A DNA stretch of 31,365 bases from Chitinophagaceae bacterium UBA2791 (GTDB taxonomy: Bacteria; Bacteroidota; Bacteroidia; Chitinophagales; Chitinophagaceae): the NCBI GenBank assembly GCA_002352105.1, contig DEHV01000045.1, forward strand, positions 1-31,365, written 5' to 3'. The position numbers and the translations under genes were made by a program. The notes beneath the pieces are model-generated. The model was not told the DNA's origin. It did not search any database and saw nothing but the letters and a program-made list of their open reading frames with translations. Positions within the stretch are counted from its first letter, which is position 1; every line of letters starts with the position of its first letter. Shown here one piece after another: positions 14,623 to 23,600 of the stretch.

Positions 14623-15453
14623 ATGAAATTACTATCATTACTATGCCTTAGCATGGCGCTCGGCAGCGTAGGATTTTCACAGTTGAAAACCCCCGCTAAA
14701 TCGCCTGCTCAAACCATCGTTCAGCATTTTGCGCTGTCGACTGTCGAACTGTCTTATTCCCGCCCCAGCGTTAACGGCCGTGCGATATTCGGCGATCTCG
14801 TTCCTTACGGAAAGGTATGGCGTACCGGAGCCAATGCGGCAACCACCATTACCTTCGGAGAAGAAGTAACCATCGGCGGCAAAAAGATCCCTGCTGGTAA
14901 ATATGGGTTGCTTTCCATTCCTGAACAAAACCAGTGGACCGTTATCCTTACCAAACAAACCAATGTTACCAGCCCGAACGCTTATAAGGAAAGCGAGGAT
15001 GTGGTAAGGGTAAAGGCCAGCGTTCAGCGTCTTTCGGCCCCTGTCGAAACGATGATCATCGCTTTTGACAACATCAAGGCCAATTCCATGAACCTGATCA
15101 TTGCATGGGACAGAACGGCGGTTACCGTTCCCATCACCGCAGATGTGGATGCCAAGGTTATGTCGCTGATCAATCAACTGAACGGCAAAGATGATTTCCC
15201 TTATTTTGAAGCGGCTGCTTATTACCTGGAAAACGGCAAAGACCTTAATAAGGCCGTAACCTGGTTCAATAAAGCAATTGAGAAATCTCCTAACGCTTTC
15301 TGGATCCATTACCAGAAAGCAAGCGCGCTTGCCAAACTAGGCAAAAAGCAGGATGCTATTTCTGCCGCCAACAAATCAATGCAGTTTGCCAAAGAGGCAA
15401 AGAGCGATGATTATATCTCTCTTAACGAAAAACTGATTGCTTCGTTAAACTAG
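14623..15453 (+). CDS. Secreted DUF2911 protein with C-terminal TPR-like repeats
   Basis: 276 aa. A signal peptide is apparent (residues 1-19, MKLLSLLCLSMALGSVGFSQ), so the product is periplasmic or outer-membrane associated. The DUF2911 domain (about 30-175) shows VELSYSRPSVNGRAIFG, LVPYGKVWRTGANAATTI, KIPAGKYGLLSIP and a final AWDRTAVTVPI. The C-terminal part (about 190-275) reads as TPR-like helical pairs: NKAVTWFNKAIEKSPNAFW and YQKASALAKLGKKQDAI. DUF2911 is widespread in Bacteroidota and functionally uncharacterised. The gene has its own -7 box and terminator, so it is a single-gene unit. Confidence 0.9.
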   Translation: MKLLSLLCLSMALGSVGFSQLKTPAKSPAQTIVQHFALSTVELSYSRPSVNGRAIFGDLVPYGKVWRTGANAATTITFGEEVTIGGKKIPAGKYGLLSIPEQNQWTVILTKQTNVTSPNAYKESEDVVRVKASVQRLSAPVETMIIAFDNIKANSMNLIIAWDRTAVTVPITADVDAKVMSLINQLNGKDDFPYFEAAAYYLENGKDLNKAVTWFNKAIEKSPNAFWIHYQKASALAKLGKKQDAISAANKSMQFAKEAKSDDYISLNEKLIASLN

Positions 15454-15465
15454 TTTGTTGCAGGA

Positions 15466-15504
15466 TGGACCCCGCTATGTCAACCGGGTTGATAGTATGG
15501 TCCA
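15466..15504. repeat. Nested inverted repeat downstream of the DUF2911 gene
   Basis: Outer arms TGGACC (15466-15471) and GGTCCA (15499-15504) enclose a 13-nt palindrome TCAACC-G-GGTTGA (15480-15492). It sits between the stop codon and the terminator, so it would fold in the 3' untranslated RNA. Purpose unknown. Confidence 0.45.
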
Positions 15505-15530
15505 GGTCTTATTCCCTGTATAATTCATAG

Positions 15531-15570
15531 AAAGGGGCTGTGTCGATCTTTGACACAGCCCCTTTTTATT
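15531..15570 (+). terminator. Strong rho-independent terminator
   Basis: A perfect 14-bp stem: AAAGGGGCTGTGTC (15531-15544) and its complement (15552-15565), 7-nt loop, followed by TTATTT. It ends the DUF2911 transcript 78 nt after the stop codon. Confidence 0.92.
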
Positions 15571-15789
15571 TAGATACCTGAGACGCAAACCTTACCCGGG
15601 CAATCCCAGACCATTGGCATTATATTGCGTTACGCCAATAGGCTTCATTTTGCTGTTGAGCTGTCGCTATTTTTTAGATAAAGGGCCGACGAAGAACGTT
15701 TGAATAAACGCGATGCCCGGACGTTATACATTTTTAACGCTCTTTATTTTCCAACCATCGGCGCCCTTCAATTCCCGGCAGCGCTAATG

Positions 15790-17493
15790 TCAGGCGCGGC
15801 GGGCGCTCCCCAGCTTTGAGAACAGCCAGGCCAGCGCCATCACCGCCAGCGCCCCGATAAGGTTCAGCCAGAGAAAGCCCAGGCGGATATAACCGGTATC
15901 GTTCAGCACGAACAGCGTTATGATCAGGACCTCGCTGATCACCGCGGCGCCGAACACTGCCCTGCCGCCTATCTTTTTCATATAAAAAGCGACCAGGAAT
16001 ATGCCCAGTATCACGCCATAAAAAAGAGAGCCCAGGATATTGACCGCTTCGATCAGGCTTCCCATACGAGTGGCAAACATCGCGGTGGCGATACAAAATA
16101 AACCCCATGCCAGGGTATAGCGCTTTGACAGCTGGTAATCCCTTTTTTCGGTGCAATCCTTTTCAATAAACTTTTTATGGATATCCACCACGCTGGAAGA
16201 AGCAAGCGAATTCAACGCCGCCGCTATGCTTCCCCAGGCGGCCAGGAAGATAACGGCGATCAGCAGCCCCACTGCGCCAACAGGAAGATAATCGATAACG
16301 AACCGCAGGAAGATATAATTGGTATCATTGGTTTCCGCCAGCGCGTCTACCTGTTTTACCAGCGCTTTTACCGAATCCTGGATCGTTTTTTCTTCCTGTA
16401 TATGCGCGCCGATCTGATCGATCAGCGACTGATCTTCCTTATTGTCCACCCACTGCCTTACCAGCGCCTGTTTTTTCTCCTGAACCAGCATATGTTGCTG
16501 CTCCAGTGCGCTGGCCGACTGGCGTATTTCCGAATTGTTCAGCATATCCATCTGCCGCGCATTAAAGGAAACCGGGTGGCTGTTGAACTGGAAAAAAGAA
16601 AAGACCAGCACGCCGATCAGCAGGATAAAGAACTGCATGGGTATCTTGACCAGCCCGTTCATGATCAGTCCCATCCGGCTTTCCGAAACAGACTTTGCCG
16701 TCAGATAACGGCCGACCTGCGACTGGTCCGTACCGAAATAAGAAAGCTGTAAAAAGAACCCGCCGATGATGCCGCTGATCAGGTTGTACCGGTCGCCCCA
16801 GTTGAAGCCCCCCTCTTCTATCCCTGTTGTGATCACATTGAGCTTACCCAACTTACCGCCCAGGTTCAGGGCGTCGGTAAACCCCACTCCTTCGGGCAGC
16901 AGGTTCACCACCATATAGCCGGCAAGCGCCATCCCGGAAAAAATAATAAGCAGTTGAAATTTCTGCGTATGCGCGACAGCTTTTGCCCCGCCGGTGACCG
17001 TGTACAATATCAATAGGCCGCCCATAAAAAGATTGGTCCAGTAAATGTTCCAATTAAGCAGCGAAGAAAGGATGATCGACGGCGCGTAAATGCTGATACC
17101 GGTAGACAGGGCGCGCTGCAAAAGAAAAAGCAGCGAGGTCAGCGTCCTGGTCCTGGAATCAAAGCGTTTCTCCAGGTATTCATAGGCGGTATATACTTTT
17201 AACCGGTGAAAAATGGGCACAAAAGTTATACAAAGCACAACCATCGCCAGGGGAAGCCCAAAATAAAATTGCACAAAACGCATTCCATCCACATAAGCCT
17301 GGCCCGGCGCCGATAAAAAAGTGACGGCGCTGGCCTGCGTGCCCATGATGCTGAGCAGCACCAGGTACCAGGGCATGGTACGGTTGCCTAAAAAATAGCC
17401 GTCCAGGTTTTTGGTCGTACGACTTTTATACAATCCATAGAAGATCACTCCTATCAGGGTAATGGCAAGCGTTATCCAATCGTAATGACTCAT
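15790..17493 (-). CDS. Sodium:solute symporter (SSS family)
   Basis: 567 aa, predicted 13-14 membrane helices. Na+-driven importer of the SLC5/SSS class; substrate unknown. Family features: N-terminal DGYFLGNRTMPWYL, MGTQASAVTFLSAPGQAY (substrate/Na-site region), VTGGAKAVAHTQKFQLL and the late core FLAAWGSIAAALNSLASSSV. Between two helices, about residues 315-385, there is a long hydrophilic Gln/Glu-rich insert predicted to form a coiled coil (SALEQQHMLVQEKKQALV). Its ATG overlaps the stop of the upstream 41-aa gene (ATGA), so translation is probably coupled. Last gene of a four-gene operon behind a periplasmic PIG-L deacetylase, which suggests it imports a deacetylated sugar or amino-compound. 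Confidence 0.92.
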   Translation of the reverse strand: MSHYDWITLAITLIGVIFYGLYKSRTTKNLDGYFLGNRTMPWYLVLLSIMGTQASAVTFLSAPGQAYVDGMRFVQFYFGLPLAMVVLCITFVPIFHRLKVYTAYEYLEKRFDSRTRTLTSLLFLLQRALSTGISIYAPSIILSSLLNWNIYWTNLFMGGLLILYTVTGGAKAVAHTQKFQLLIIFSGMALAGYMVVNLLPEGVGFTDALNLGGKLGKLNVITTGIEEGGFNWGDRYNLISGIIGGFFLQLSYFGTDQSQVGRYLTAKSVSESRMGLIMNGLVKIPMQFFILLIGVLVFSFFQFNSHPVSFNARQMDMLNNSEIRQSASALEQQHMLVQEKKQALVRQWVDNKEDQSLIDQIGAHIQEEKTIQDSVKALVKQVDALAETNDTNYIFLRFVIDYLPVGAVGLLIAVIFLAAWGSIAAALNSLASSSVVDIHKKFIEKDCTEKRDYQLSKRYTLAWGLFCIATAMFATRMGSLIEAVNILGSLFYGVILGIFLVAFYMKKIGGRAVFGAAVISEVLIITLFVLNDTGYIRLGFLWLNLIGALAVMALAWLFSKLGSARRA

Positions 17494-17615
17494 GAATAGT
17501 ATTTCGTTAGAAAATAAAATGCCGCGATCAGCGCCAATTCAAATAAGATAACAAGCCTGTACCAATAGGCCCATTTCTTAAATCCATGAATGTTATTTTC
17601 TTCCTTATCGCTCAT
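17490..17615 (-). CDS. 41-aa single-pass membrane protein in the symporter operon
   Basis: ATG at 17615 reads MSDKEENNIHGFKKWAYWYR, then a hydrophobic segment of about 18 residues (LVILFELALIAAFYFL) ending TKYYS. The stop TGA overlaps the symporter ATG (ATGA), and the upstream 52-aa gene ends 4 nt before its start. That spacing and the charged-then-hydrophobic composition argue for a real gene. Expected to be an inner-membrane protein with one helix; it could be an accessory subunit of the symporter, by analogy with small partners of other SSS transporters. No family recognised. Confidence 0.75.
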   Translation of the reverse strand: MSDKEENNIHGFKKWAYWYRLVILFELALIAAFYFLTKYYS

Positions 17616-17619
17616 GGTA

Positions 17620-17778
17620 TTATTTTTTGCTGACAAGCATTCCGCCTACCATCACGCCCAGTATGATGCCCAGCAAAAGGCCGATGGTCATTCTCTTAAT
17701 GACCGTTCCCACTACCAGTCCCAGTACAATACAGACCACCAGGGCTACATTTTTCCTGCCTTCCGAAAGTTTACTCAT
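17620..17778 (-). CDS. 52-aa two-helix membrane protein in the symporter operon
   Basis: ATG at 17778 overlaps the TGA of the PIG-L gene (ATGA), implying translational coupling. The protein is MSKLSEGRKN followed by two glycine-rich hydrophobic helices (about 11-28 and 31-49, with GLLLGIILGVMVGGM) joined by a short basic KRM turn, and a KK tail. This looks like a helical hairpin with GxxxG packing. No family recognised. It lies between the deacetylase and the 41-aa gene, so it is made with the symporter and may assist it; that is inference from position. Confidence 0.75.
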   Translation of the reverse strand: MSKLSEGRKNVALVVCIVLGLVVGTVIKRMTIGLLLGIILGVMVGGMLVSKK

Positions 17779-20279
17779 TTAACTTCTTTTTTATTAAGCG
17801 CTATGATATTTGCCAGCAGCCGGTAAGCCCCCGGTACGCCAGCCGGAAGTTCGCGAAAAAACGCCAGCCCCGTATACACAAACCTGCCCTTGCCATATTC
17901 CGCAATGATCAGGCTTCCGTTCTGTTCCGGCTCGCCGGGATCGTTCATAGCCAGCGGAGCGGCAAATGCCGGGTCGGGGTTGGCGGCAAAATAAATGCCT
18001 CTTTCCTGTATCCACCCCTTAAAATCGTCCTGCGTGATCTTATTGGGGAAGTTGAATACCGGATGCCCGGGGATCAGCAGTTTTACCGGCGATTGCTCAT
18101 CGGTTACCCGTGTACGGGATATCCCAAACGGATAAGGGCCGACGGTCGTAGGCCATGGCTGCCGCGCCGTATTGTACTGAACAATATAGTTTCCGCCCTC
18201 CCGGATATAATCCTTCAATATTTCATTCTTCTGAAAAAGATAGGGATGGATATCGTATGCCCTGACGCCGGCGATGACGGCGTCGAAACGGGCAAGGGTA
18301 TTGGGTTGTATATCCTGCGCAGAAAGAATGCTGACCTCATAGCCCATGCGCGCAAGCGCCTCGGGAACCTTGTCTCCCGCGCCGGCAATATACCCGATCC
18401 GTTTACCCGCCGTCTTAAGGTCTATCCCTACCATTTTAACCGCCGCCTTGCGGAAATAGAAAATGTCCGGGATATGATCGTACCTGATCGTTTGCATATT
18501 CAGCGCATAGGCCTGCGACCCGCCGGGACCGGACAAGGCAACCGAGGCCTCCATACTGTTTTGTCCCGCTTTGGGTAGATCGCTTCCGCTGATATCAAAA
18601 ACATAGCTTCTCGAGAATCCCTTCTCAATCGAAAAATCCGGATCGGGGCGTTGGAAGACCTTGCCATTCCATTTCGCGGAGACATTAGCCTGGTAGCCTT
18701 TCAACGGCCTATTGGCGCTCAGCGTCGCAGTGACCGGATGCAATGCATTTGCATTGCTGTTGAAGATGACCATGTCCGGATCCGCCGACAGGCTTACAGG
18801 AGGAACGACGGCAATAGGCTGGTATACCTCTCCCTTCACAGGGTCCGTGTATTTATACACTGCGGATCTTTCCATATCAAATGAATGACCGCCTATCTCC
18901 AACCGGAATACCACGCGTATGGGGGCGGGAGACTCCGGGCGCCCGATCAGGGTCTGATCCCTTACATTGAACGAACCGGCGCTCATTTCTTCCTCCAGCC
19001 AATACGGTTGGGAAACCGGTTTTGAAGCCGGTATATATATGCTTCTGGAAAAAGAGAGATTGGTATTCGCGTGGAGATCGCGGTTGATTGCCGTATCAGC
19101 GCCATCCAGGACGACGCTTTTGACCTTAACAGGCGCGCCCAGGCGGTTGTTCATCGATACATGCAACAGCAATGAATCGCCCTGTACGGCCAGCTGCCCG
19201 CCCGAATAGGCTTCCAGCCACAATCCGCTGCAAAGCTCTATCAGACGCTGCGTTTCGCCCATCTTTTGCGCCTTCCAGTATCCCTCCGGCAGGCGGCTGA
19301 GCGCCTGGTACAGATCGACCAGCGCAGGAACAGACAATTCGGGCGCCGCCATATTATAATTTTTAAGTATTAACGCCACCCGGGCGCTTATGCTCCCCGC
19401 CCCGATCCTTCCCCAGGAGATATCCACCCCATCCATAAAATCCTTCTGAACCCTACTGCCATCCACATGCGAAAAATACTCCCATCTTGCCCCCCTTCCG
19501 CCGGAAGATCCTGTTCCCTGGCTTTTATGCTGACTCAAACTCAAACCGGCTATCTCTCCGTGGCTTTTGCCGATAAAGGGATTAAAAGAGCCTACGTCTA
19601 CTTTAAACTGATCGTCGCTGGTGGTATTGACGCCGCCAAAACGATAGGTATTCCAGAGAATACGCTTCGCCTGCCAGGGCTTGACGCCATACCGGAACTG
19701 TTCGGGAAAACGCGAGGGATCCCCGGCCGCATGAAAGGCTTCGCGGGCAAGGATAGCGGAAGCCGCATGGTGGCCATGACCTGCCCGGGCGTCTTCAGGA
19801 AAGCGGGTGATCAATATATCGGGTTGAAACTTCCTGATCACCCACACGATATCTGCAAGGATCTTTTCCTTATCCCACCATTTCAACGCTTCCGCGGAGC
19901 TTTTGCTAAACCCGAAATCAAATGCCCTGGAAAAAAACTGCTCGGCGCCATCAATACGCCTCGCCGCCAGCAACTCCTGCGTCCTGATCAATCCCAGGGC
20001 GGGGCCCTGCTCATCGCCGATGAGGTTCTGGCCGCCGTCCCCTCTTGTCAAAGACAGGTACCCGGTCCGGTATAACCGATCTTTCGAAAGCCAGGCAAGC
20101 AGATGCGTGTTCTCGTCATCCGGATGCGCGGCGACATACAATACGGAGCCTAATACATTCAGTTTTTTGATCTGCAGGTAGATATCCGCCGAAGTATGGG
20201 CGACAGGCGCCTGCGCAAAACCCTGCGATCCGAAAAGGACGATTAAAGCGCTCAGCAAATAACGGGGGGTAAATTTCAT
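17775..20279 (-). CDS. Secreted PIG-L family deacetylase with C-terminal amidotransferase-like domain
   Basis: 834 aa from Met 20279. A signal peptide is present (MKFTPRYLLSALIVLFGSQG, then FAQA), so it is periplasmic or exported. The PIG-L/LmbE domain is N-terminal: AAHPDDEN (about 50-57, metal-binding His/Asp/Asp), SLTRGDGGQNLIG, and the second metal/catalytic motif AGHGHHAAS. This family removes N-acetyl groups from amino-sugars and related compounds. A long beta-rich middle region (about 370-620) follows, then a class I amidotransferase-like Rossmann part (GYIAGAGDKVPEALARMGYE, FDAVIAGVRAYD, LIIAEYGKGRFVYTG) with no obvious nucleophilic Cys. The frame extends to 20318, but Met 20279 gives the clean signal peptide. 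Far larger than BshB-type enzymes (about 240 aa), so bacillithiol synthesis is unlikely. First gene of the operon with two small membrane proteins and the symporter. Confidence 0.9.
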   Translation of the reverse strand: MKFTPRYLLSALIVLFGSQGFAQAPVAHTSADIYLQIKKLNVLGSVLYVAAHPDDENTHLLAWLSKDRLYRTGYLSLTRGDGGQNLIGDEQGPALGLIRTQELLAARRIDGAEQFFSRAFDFGFSKSSAEALKWWDKEKILADIVWVIRKFQPDILITRFPEDARAGHGHHAASAILAREAFHAAGDPSRFPEQFRYGVKPWQAKRILWNTYRFGGVNTTSDDQFKVDVGSFNPFIGKSHGEIAGLSLSQHKSQGTGSSGGRGARWEYFSHVDGSRVQKDFMDGVDISWGRIGAGSISARVALILKNYNMAAPELSVPALVDLYQALSRLPEGYWKAQKMGETQRLIELCSGLWLEAYSGGQLAVQGDSLLLHVSMNNRLGAPVKVKSVVLDGADTAINRDLHANTNLSFSRSIYIPASKPVSQPYWLEEEMSAGSFNVRDQTLIGRPESPAPIRVVFRLEIGGHSFDMERSAVYKYTDPVKGEVYQPIAVVPPVSLSADPDMVIFNSNANALHPVTATLSANRPLKGYQANVSAKWNGKVFQRPDPDFSIEKGFSRSYVFDISGSDLPKAGQNSMEASVALSGPGGSQAYALNMQTIRYDHIPDIFYFRKAAVKMVGIDLKTAGKRIGYIAGAGDKVPEALARMGYEVSILSAQDIQPNTLARFDAVIAGVRAYDIHPYLFQKNEILKDYIREGGNYIVQYNTARQPWPTTVGPYPFGISRTRVTDEQSPVKLLIPGHPVFNFPNKITQDDFKGWIQERGIYFAANPDPAFAAPLAMNDPGEPEQNGSLIIAEYGKGRFVYTGLAFFRELPAGVPGAYRLLANIIALNKKEVK

Positions 20280-20481
20280 TCTGATCAAATAAGCATTGTG
20301 GGTTAGATCTACAATCAACAGGACGTATCCCGGGCTAAGTTATCGTAAAGATTAGGATTACAAAAACTTAGGCGGTGTTACAATTATTATAAAATTAACG
20401 CGTTTTTAGCGCCTTCCGCAACATACCCTTTCATTTTGGCGTTTGAAGGCATTCCGCGTCTTATGGAGATTAGGTTTTATT

Positions 20482-20496
20482 TACCATCAAATGGTA
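20482..20496. promoter_or_regulatory. Palindrome upstream of the TamB-like gene
   Basis: TACCAT-CAA-ATGGTA, perfect 6-bp arms and a 3-nt centre, 23 nt upstream of the -33 element. Candidate regulator-binding site in the divergent PIG-L/TamB intergenic region (about 270 nt). No regulator can be named. Confidence 0.4.
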
Positions 20497-20518
20497 TTGA
20501 ATTTGCTCATCAATGTTA

Positions 20519-20549
20519 ATTGGTTAATAGCCTCTATTGGTTAATTTTG
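20519..20549 (+). promoter_or_regulatory. Promoter of the TamB-like gene with embedded direct repeat
   Basis: TTG at 20520-20522, 19 nt, TAATTTTG at 20542-20549: exact consensus. The 10-mer ATTGGTTAAT occurs at 20519-20528 and again at 20536-20545, 17 bp apart, one copy over each promoter element. Transcription would start near 20553-20555, leaving no ATG before the coding frame. Confidence 0.65.
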
Positions 20550-20607
20550 CATCAATTTATTCAAACTGAGAAAATTCTGGAAAATATCACGGGCGCTGCT
20601 GCTGCTG

Positions 20608-23600
20608 TTGATTGGCTTTATCATATCCCTATGGCTGCTTATACAGACCGCGCCGGTGCAGAATTTACTGGTCCGCCAGGTCGCCCATATCCTGTCTTCC
20701 GACCTGGAAACAGAGGTAACGATCCGGCATGTTAATTTTGCCTTGTTCAACAGCATGCTCCTTGAAGGGACGCTGGTAAAGGACCAGAAAAAAGATACCC
20801 TTTTATACGCGGGCCTGGTAAGGCTGAACATCACCGACTGGTTCTTTTTCAAGGAAAACATCGAACTCAAATACATCCGCCTCGAAGACGCCCATATCCA
20901 CCTGAACAGGTCGGATTCCATCTGGAACTATCATTTTATAGCGGATTATTTCAGCGGCCCTCCCAAACCTGCCGCAGAGAAAAAAAACATTTCCCTGAAC
21001 ATCCGGGACCTGGAACTGGAAAACATCCATATCGTGCAGCGGGATGAATGGAGAGGGGAAGACCTTACGGCAGCCATCGGCTCCCTGAGCATAGAAGCCG
21101 ATTCGGTCGATTTTAACGCGCGCATCCTCCGGCTGCGTTCCATCAACCTGGCCAAACCTTCCTTCACCATTTTCAATTATGAAGGCAACCGGAAACGAGC
21201 GCCCGCCGCAGAAGAAGAGGAAGAATACGTGAACGACCCCCTGCGCCTGAGATGGAATACCGGTGGATGGGACGCAACGATCCACTCCCTGGATATCGCC
21301 GACGGCGTATTCAAGACGGATGCGCAGGACAACCGCGACCCCTATCCCTATTTTGACGGAAGGCATATTCTTTTCTCATCGATCAACGGGAACTTCAAAG
21401 ACTGCCGGCTTGTGCAGGATTCAATTTTTGCCTCCATTTCCCTGAGCGCCAAGGAAAGAAGCGGCATACAGGTAAAACAACTGCTTGCCCGGGTAAAGAT
21501 GCACCCCGAAGCCATGGAGTTTTCCGGGCTTGACCTCCGCACCAACCAGAGCCGCCTGCAGGATTTCTTCGCCATGCGGTATTCGACCTTTGATAATATG
21601 CAGGACTTTATTTCGAAGGTGAGAATGGAAGGGCATTTTGACAACGCCATCGTGCATAGCGACGATATCGCCTATTTCGCCCCCGAATTGCGGCATTGGA
21701 ACAAAAGAATGCAGTTGAATGGAACTGTAAACGGAAGCGTGGACAACCTGAAAGGAAGAGGCCTTTCGATACAGGCGGGCAACGATACCTACCTGAGGGG
21801 GAACATCAGCATAGCGGGACTTCCCTACATCGACAAAACCTATATCGATTTTGAATCGGAAGACTTCGTCATCAATTATGCCGACGCCACAACCATTGTT
21901 CCCCGGATAAAAAATATTCAACAGCCCCGGCTGGACGCTTTGGAATACCTGAGGTTCAGGGGTAATTTCACAGGCTTTTTTAGCGATTTTGTTACATATG
22001 GCTCCCTGGAAACAAAACTGGGAACCATAACGACCGACCTTAACATGAAACTGCCGGACAACCAGCCGGCGCATTATTCCGGCAGCATTAAATCGAACGG
22101 CTTCGTATTGGGCGCGCTGATCGACAACCAAAGCCTGGGAAAAATAGTATTCCAGGGAAATGTAAATGGAAGAGGCCTTGATGTTTCCAATATCAACGCC
22201 GCGCTGGACGGCAATATCGACCTTCTTGAATTCAATAACTATCCCTACCGTCATATTACGGTTAAGGGAGATGTCTCGAAAAGATTGTTCAACGGCGAGC
22301 TGATCTCCGCCGACAGTAACCTGCTGGCCACCCTGAACGGGTTGATCGATTTCAGCAAGGATATCCCCGAATTCAATTTTGACGCCGTTGTGGCCCATGC
22401 CGACCTGAAAAAAATGAACCTGTTCAGCGACAGCCTGGAATTTAACGGCAAATTCCATCTCAACTTCGAAGGCAATAATATTGACAATTTCCTCGGAACC
22501 GCCCGTATCTACGACGCTTCTCTTTTCAGGAACAACAGGAGGATATCTTTTGATTCCCTATACCTCGAATCCAAGATCCTCGACAGCAACAAGGTGATCA
22601 CGGCCATCAGCAATGAATTTGATGCGGTCCTCGCAGGAGAGTTTTCCATCCTTGATCTCCCCGCGGCCTTCCAGACCTTCCTGAACAGGTATTATCCCGC
22701 ATATGTCCGCCCTTCCAAAAAGAAGCTGAACAATGAAAACTTCAGCTTTGTGATCACGACTAAAAATGTGGAAGACTATATCAATCTCATTACGCCGGAC
22801 CTGAGCGGTTTTAACTACAGCGCGCTCACCGGGCGCATCAATACCCGGGGGAACCTGCTCGATGTGAACACGGAGATCCCGCAGTTCACCTATAAAAATG
22901 TTTCCTTTTACGATTTTAACCTGAAAGCCGCAGGCGATATAGACAGTCTGAACATCCAAAGCAATATCTCCAATATCTATATAAACGACAGCCTCCATTT
23001 CCCCTCCACCGTTGTCCGGATCAGTTCGGCAAAAGACCATTCCATCGTTGATATCTCTACCAGCGCCAATCAAACGCTAAGCTCCGCCAATATCGCCGCC
23101 AGGGTGCAAACCCTTCCCAAAGGGGCCCGCATCAAATTCCTGGAGTCTTTCTTTGATCTCAACGGTAAGAACTGGCATATCGATAAAGACGGGGAGGTGG
23201 AGATCACGGAAGACCATATCCTGGCAAACGCCGTCAATATCCACAACGGTTTACAGGAGATACGCATCTCTTCCTCGCCTTCTTCGGCTACCCCTGACAG
23301 CCATGATCTCCTGATCGACCTGAAGAAGATCAATATCGGCGATTTTACGCCCTATATCATCACCTCGAACCGGCTTGAAGGGTTATTGACGGGAAGCGTC
23401 CAGGTGATAGATCCCTTTGGCAAACTGCTGATAGATGCAGAGGCGCAGGCGGAGCTGTTCCGGCTCGACAACGACTCGATCGGCAGGCTGAACCTGAACG
23501 CATATTACGAACACCATAACAAGCAGGTGAATTTTAAAGCGGTGTCAGAAAACTATCTGTACGATTTTATCCTTGCGGGGTTATACCAGCAGGCAGACAG

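Noticed and set aside
15734..16156. 140-aa minus-strand frame over the symporter 3' end
   Set aside because: Out of frame with the symporter, Arg/Gly-rich composition typical of a frame shadow.
20280..20318. Longer N-terminus of the PIG-L protein from 20318
   Set aside because: The 13 extra residues spoil an otherwise clear signal peptide starting at Met 20279.
21421..22458. 345-aa minus-strand frame inside the TamB-like gene
   Set aside because: Antisense shadow of a clearly coding, family-matching gene; no recognisable domain or start signal.
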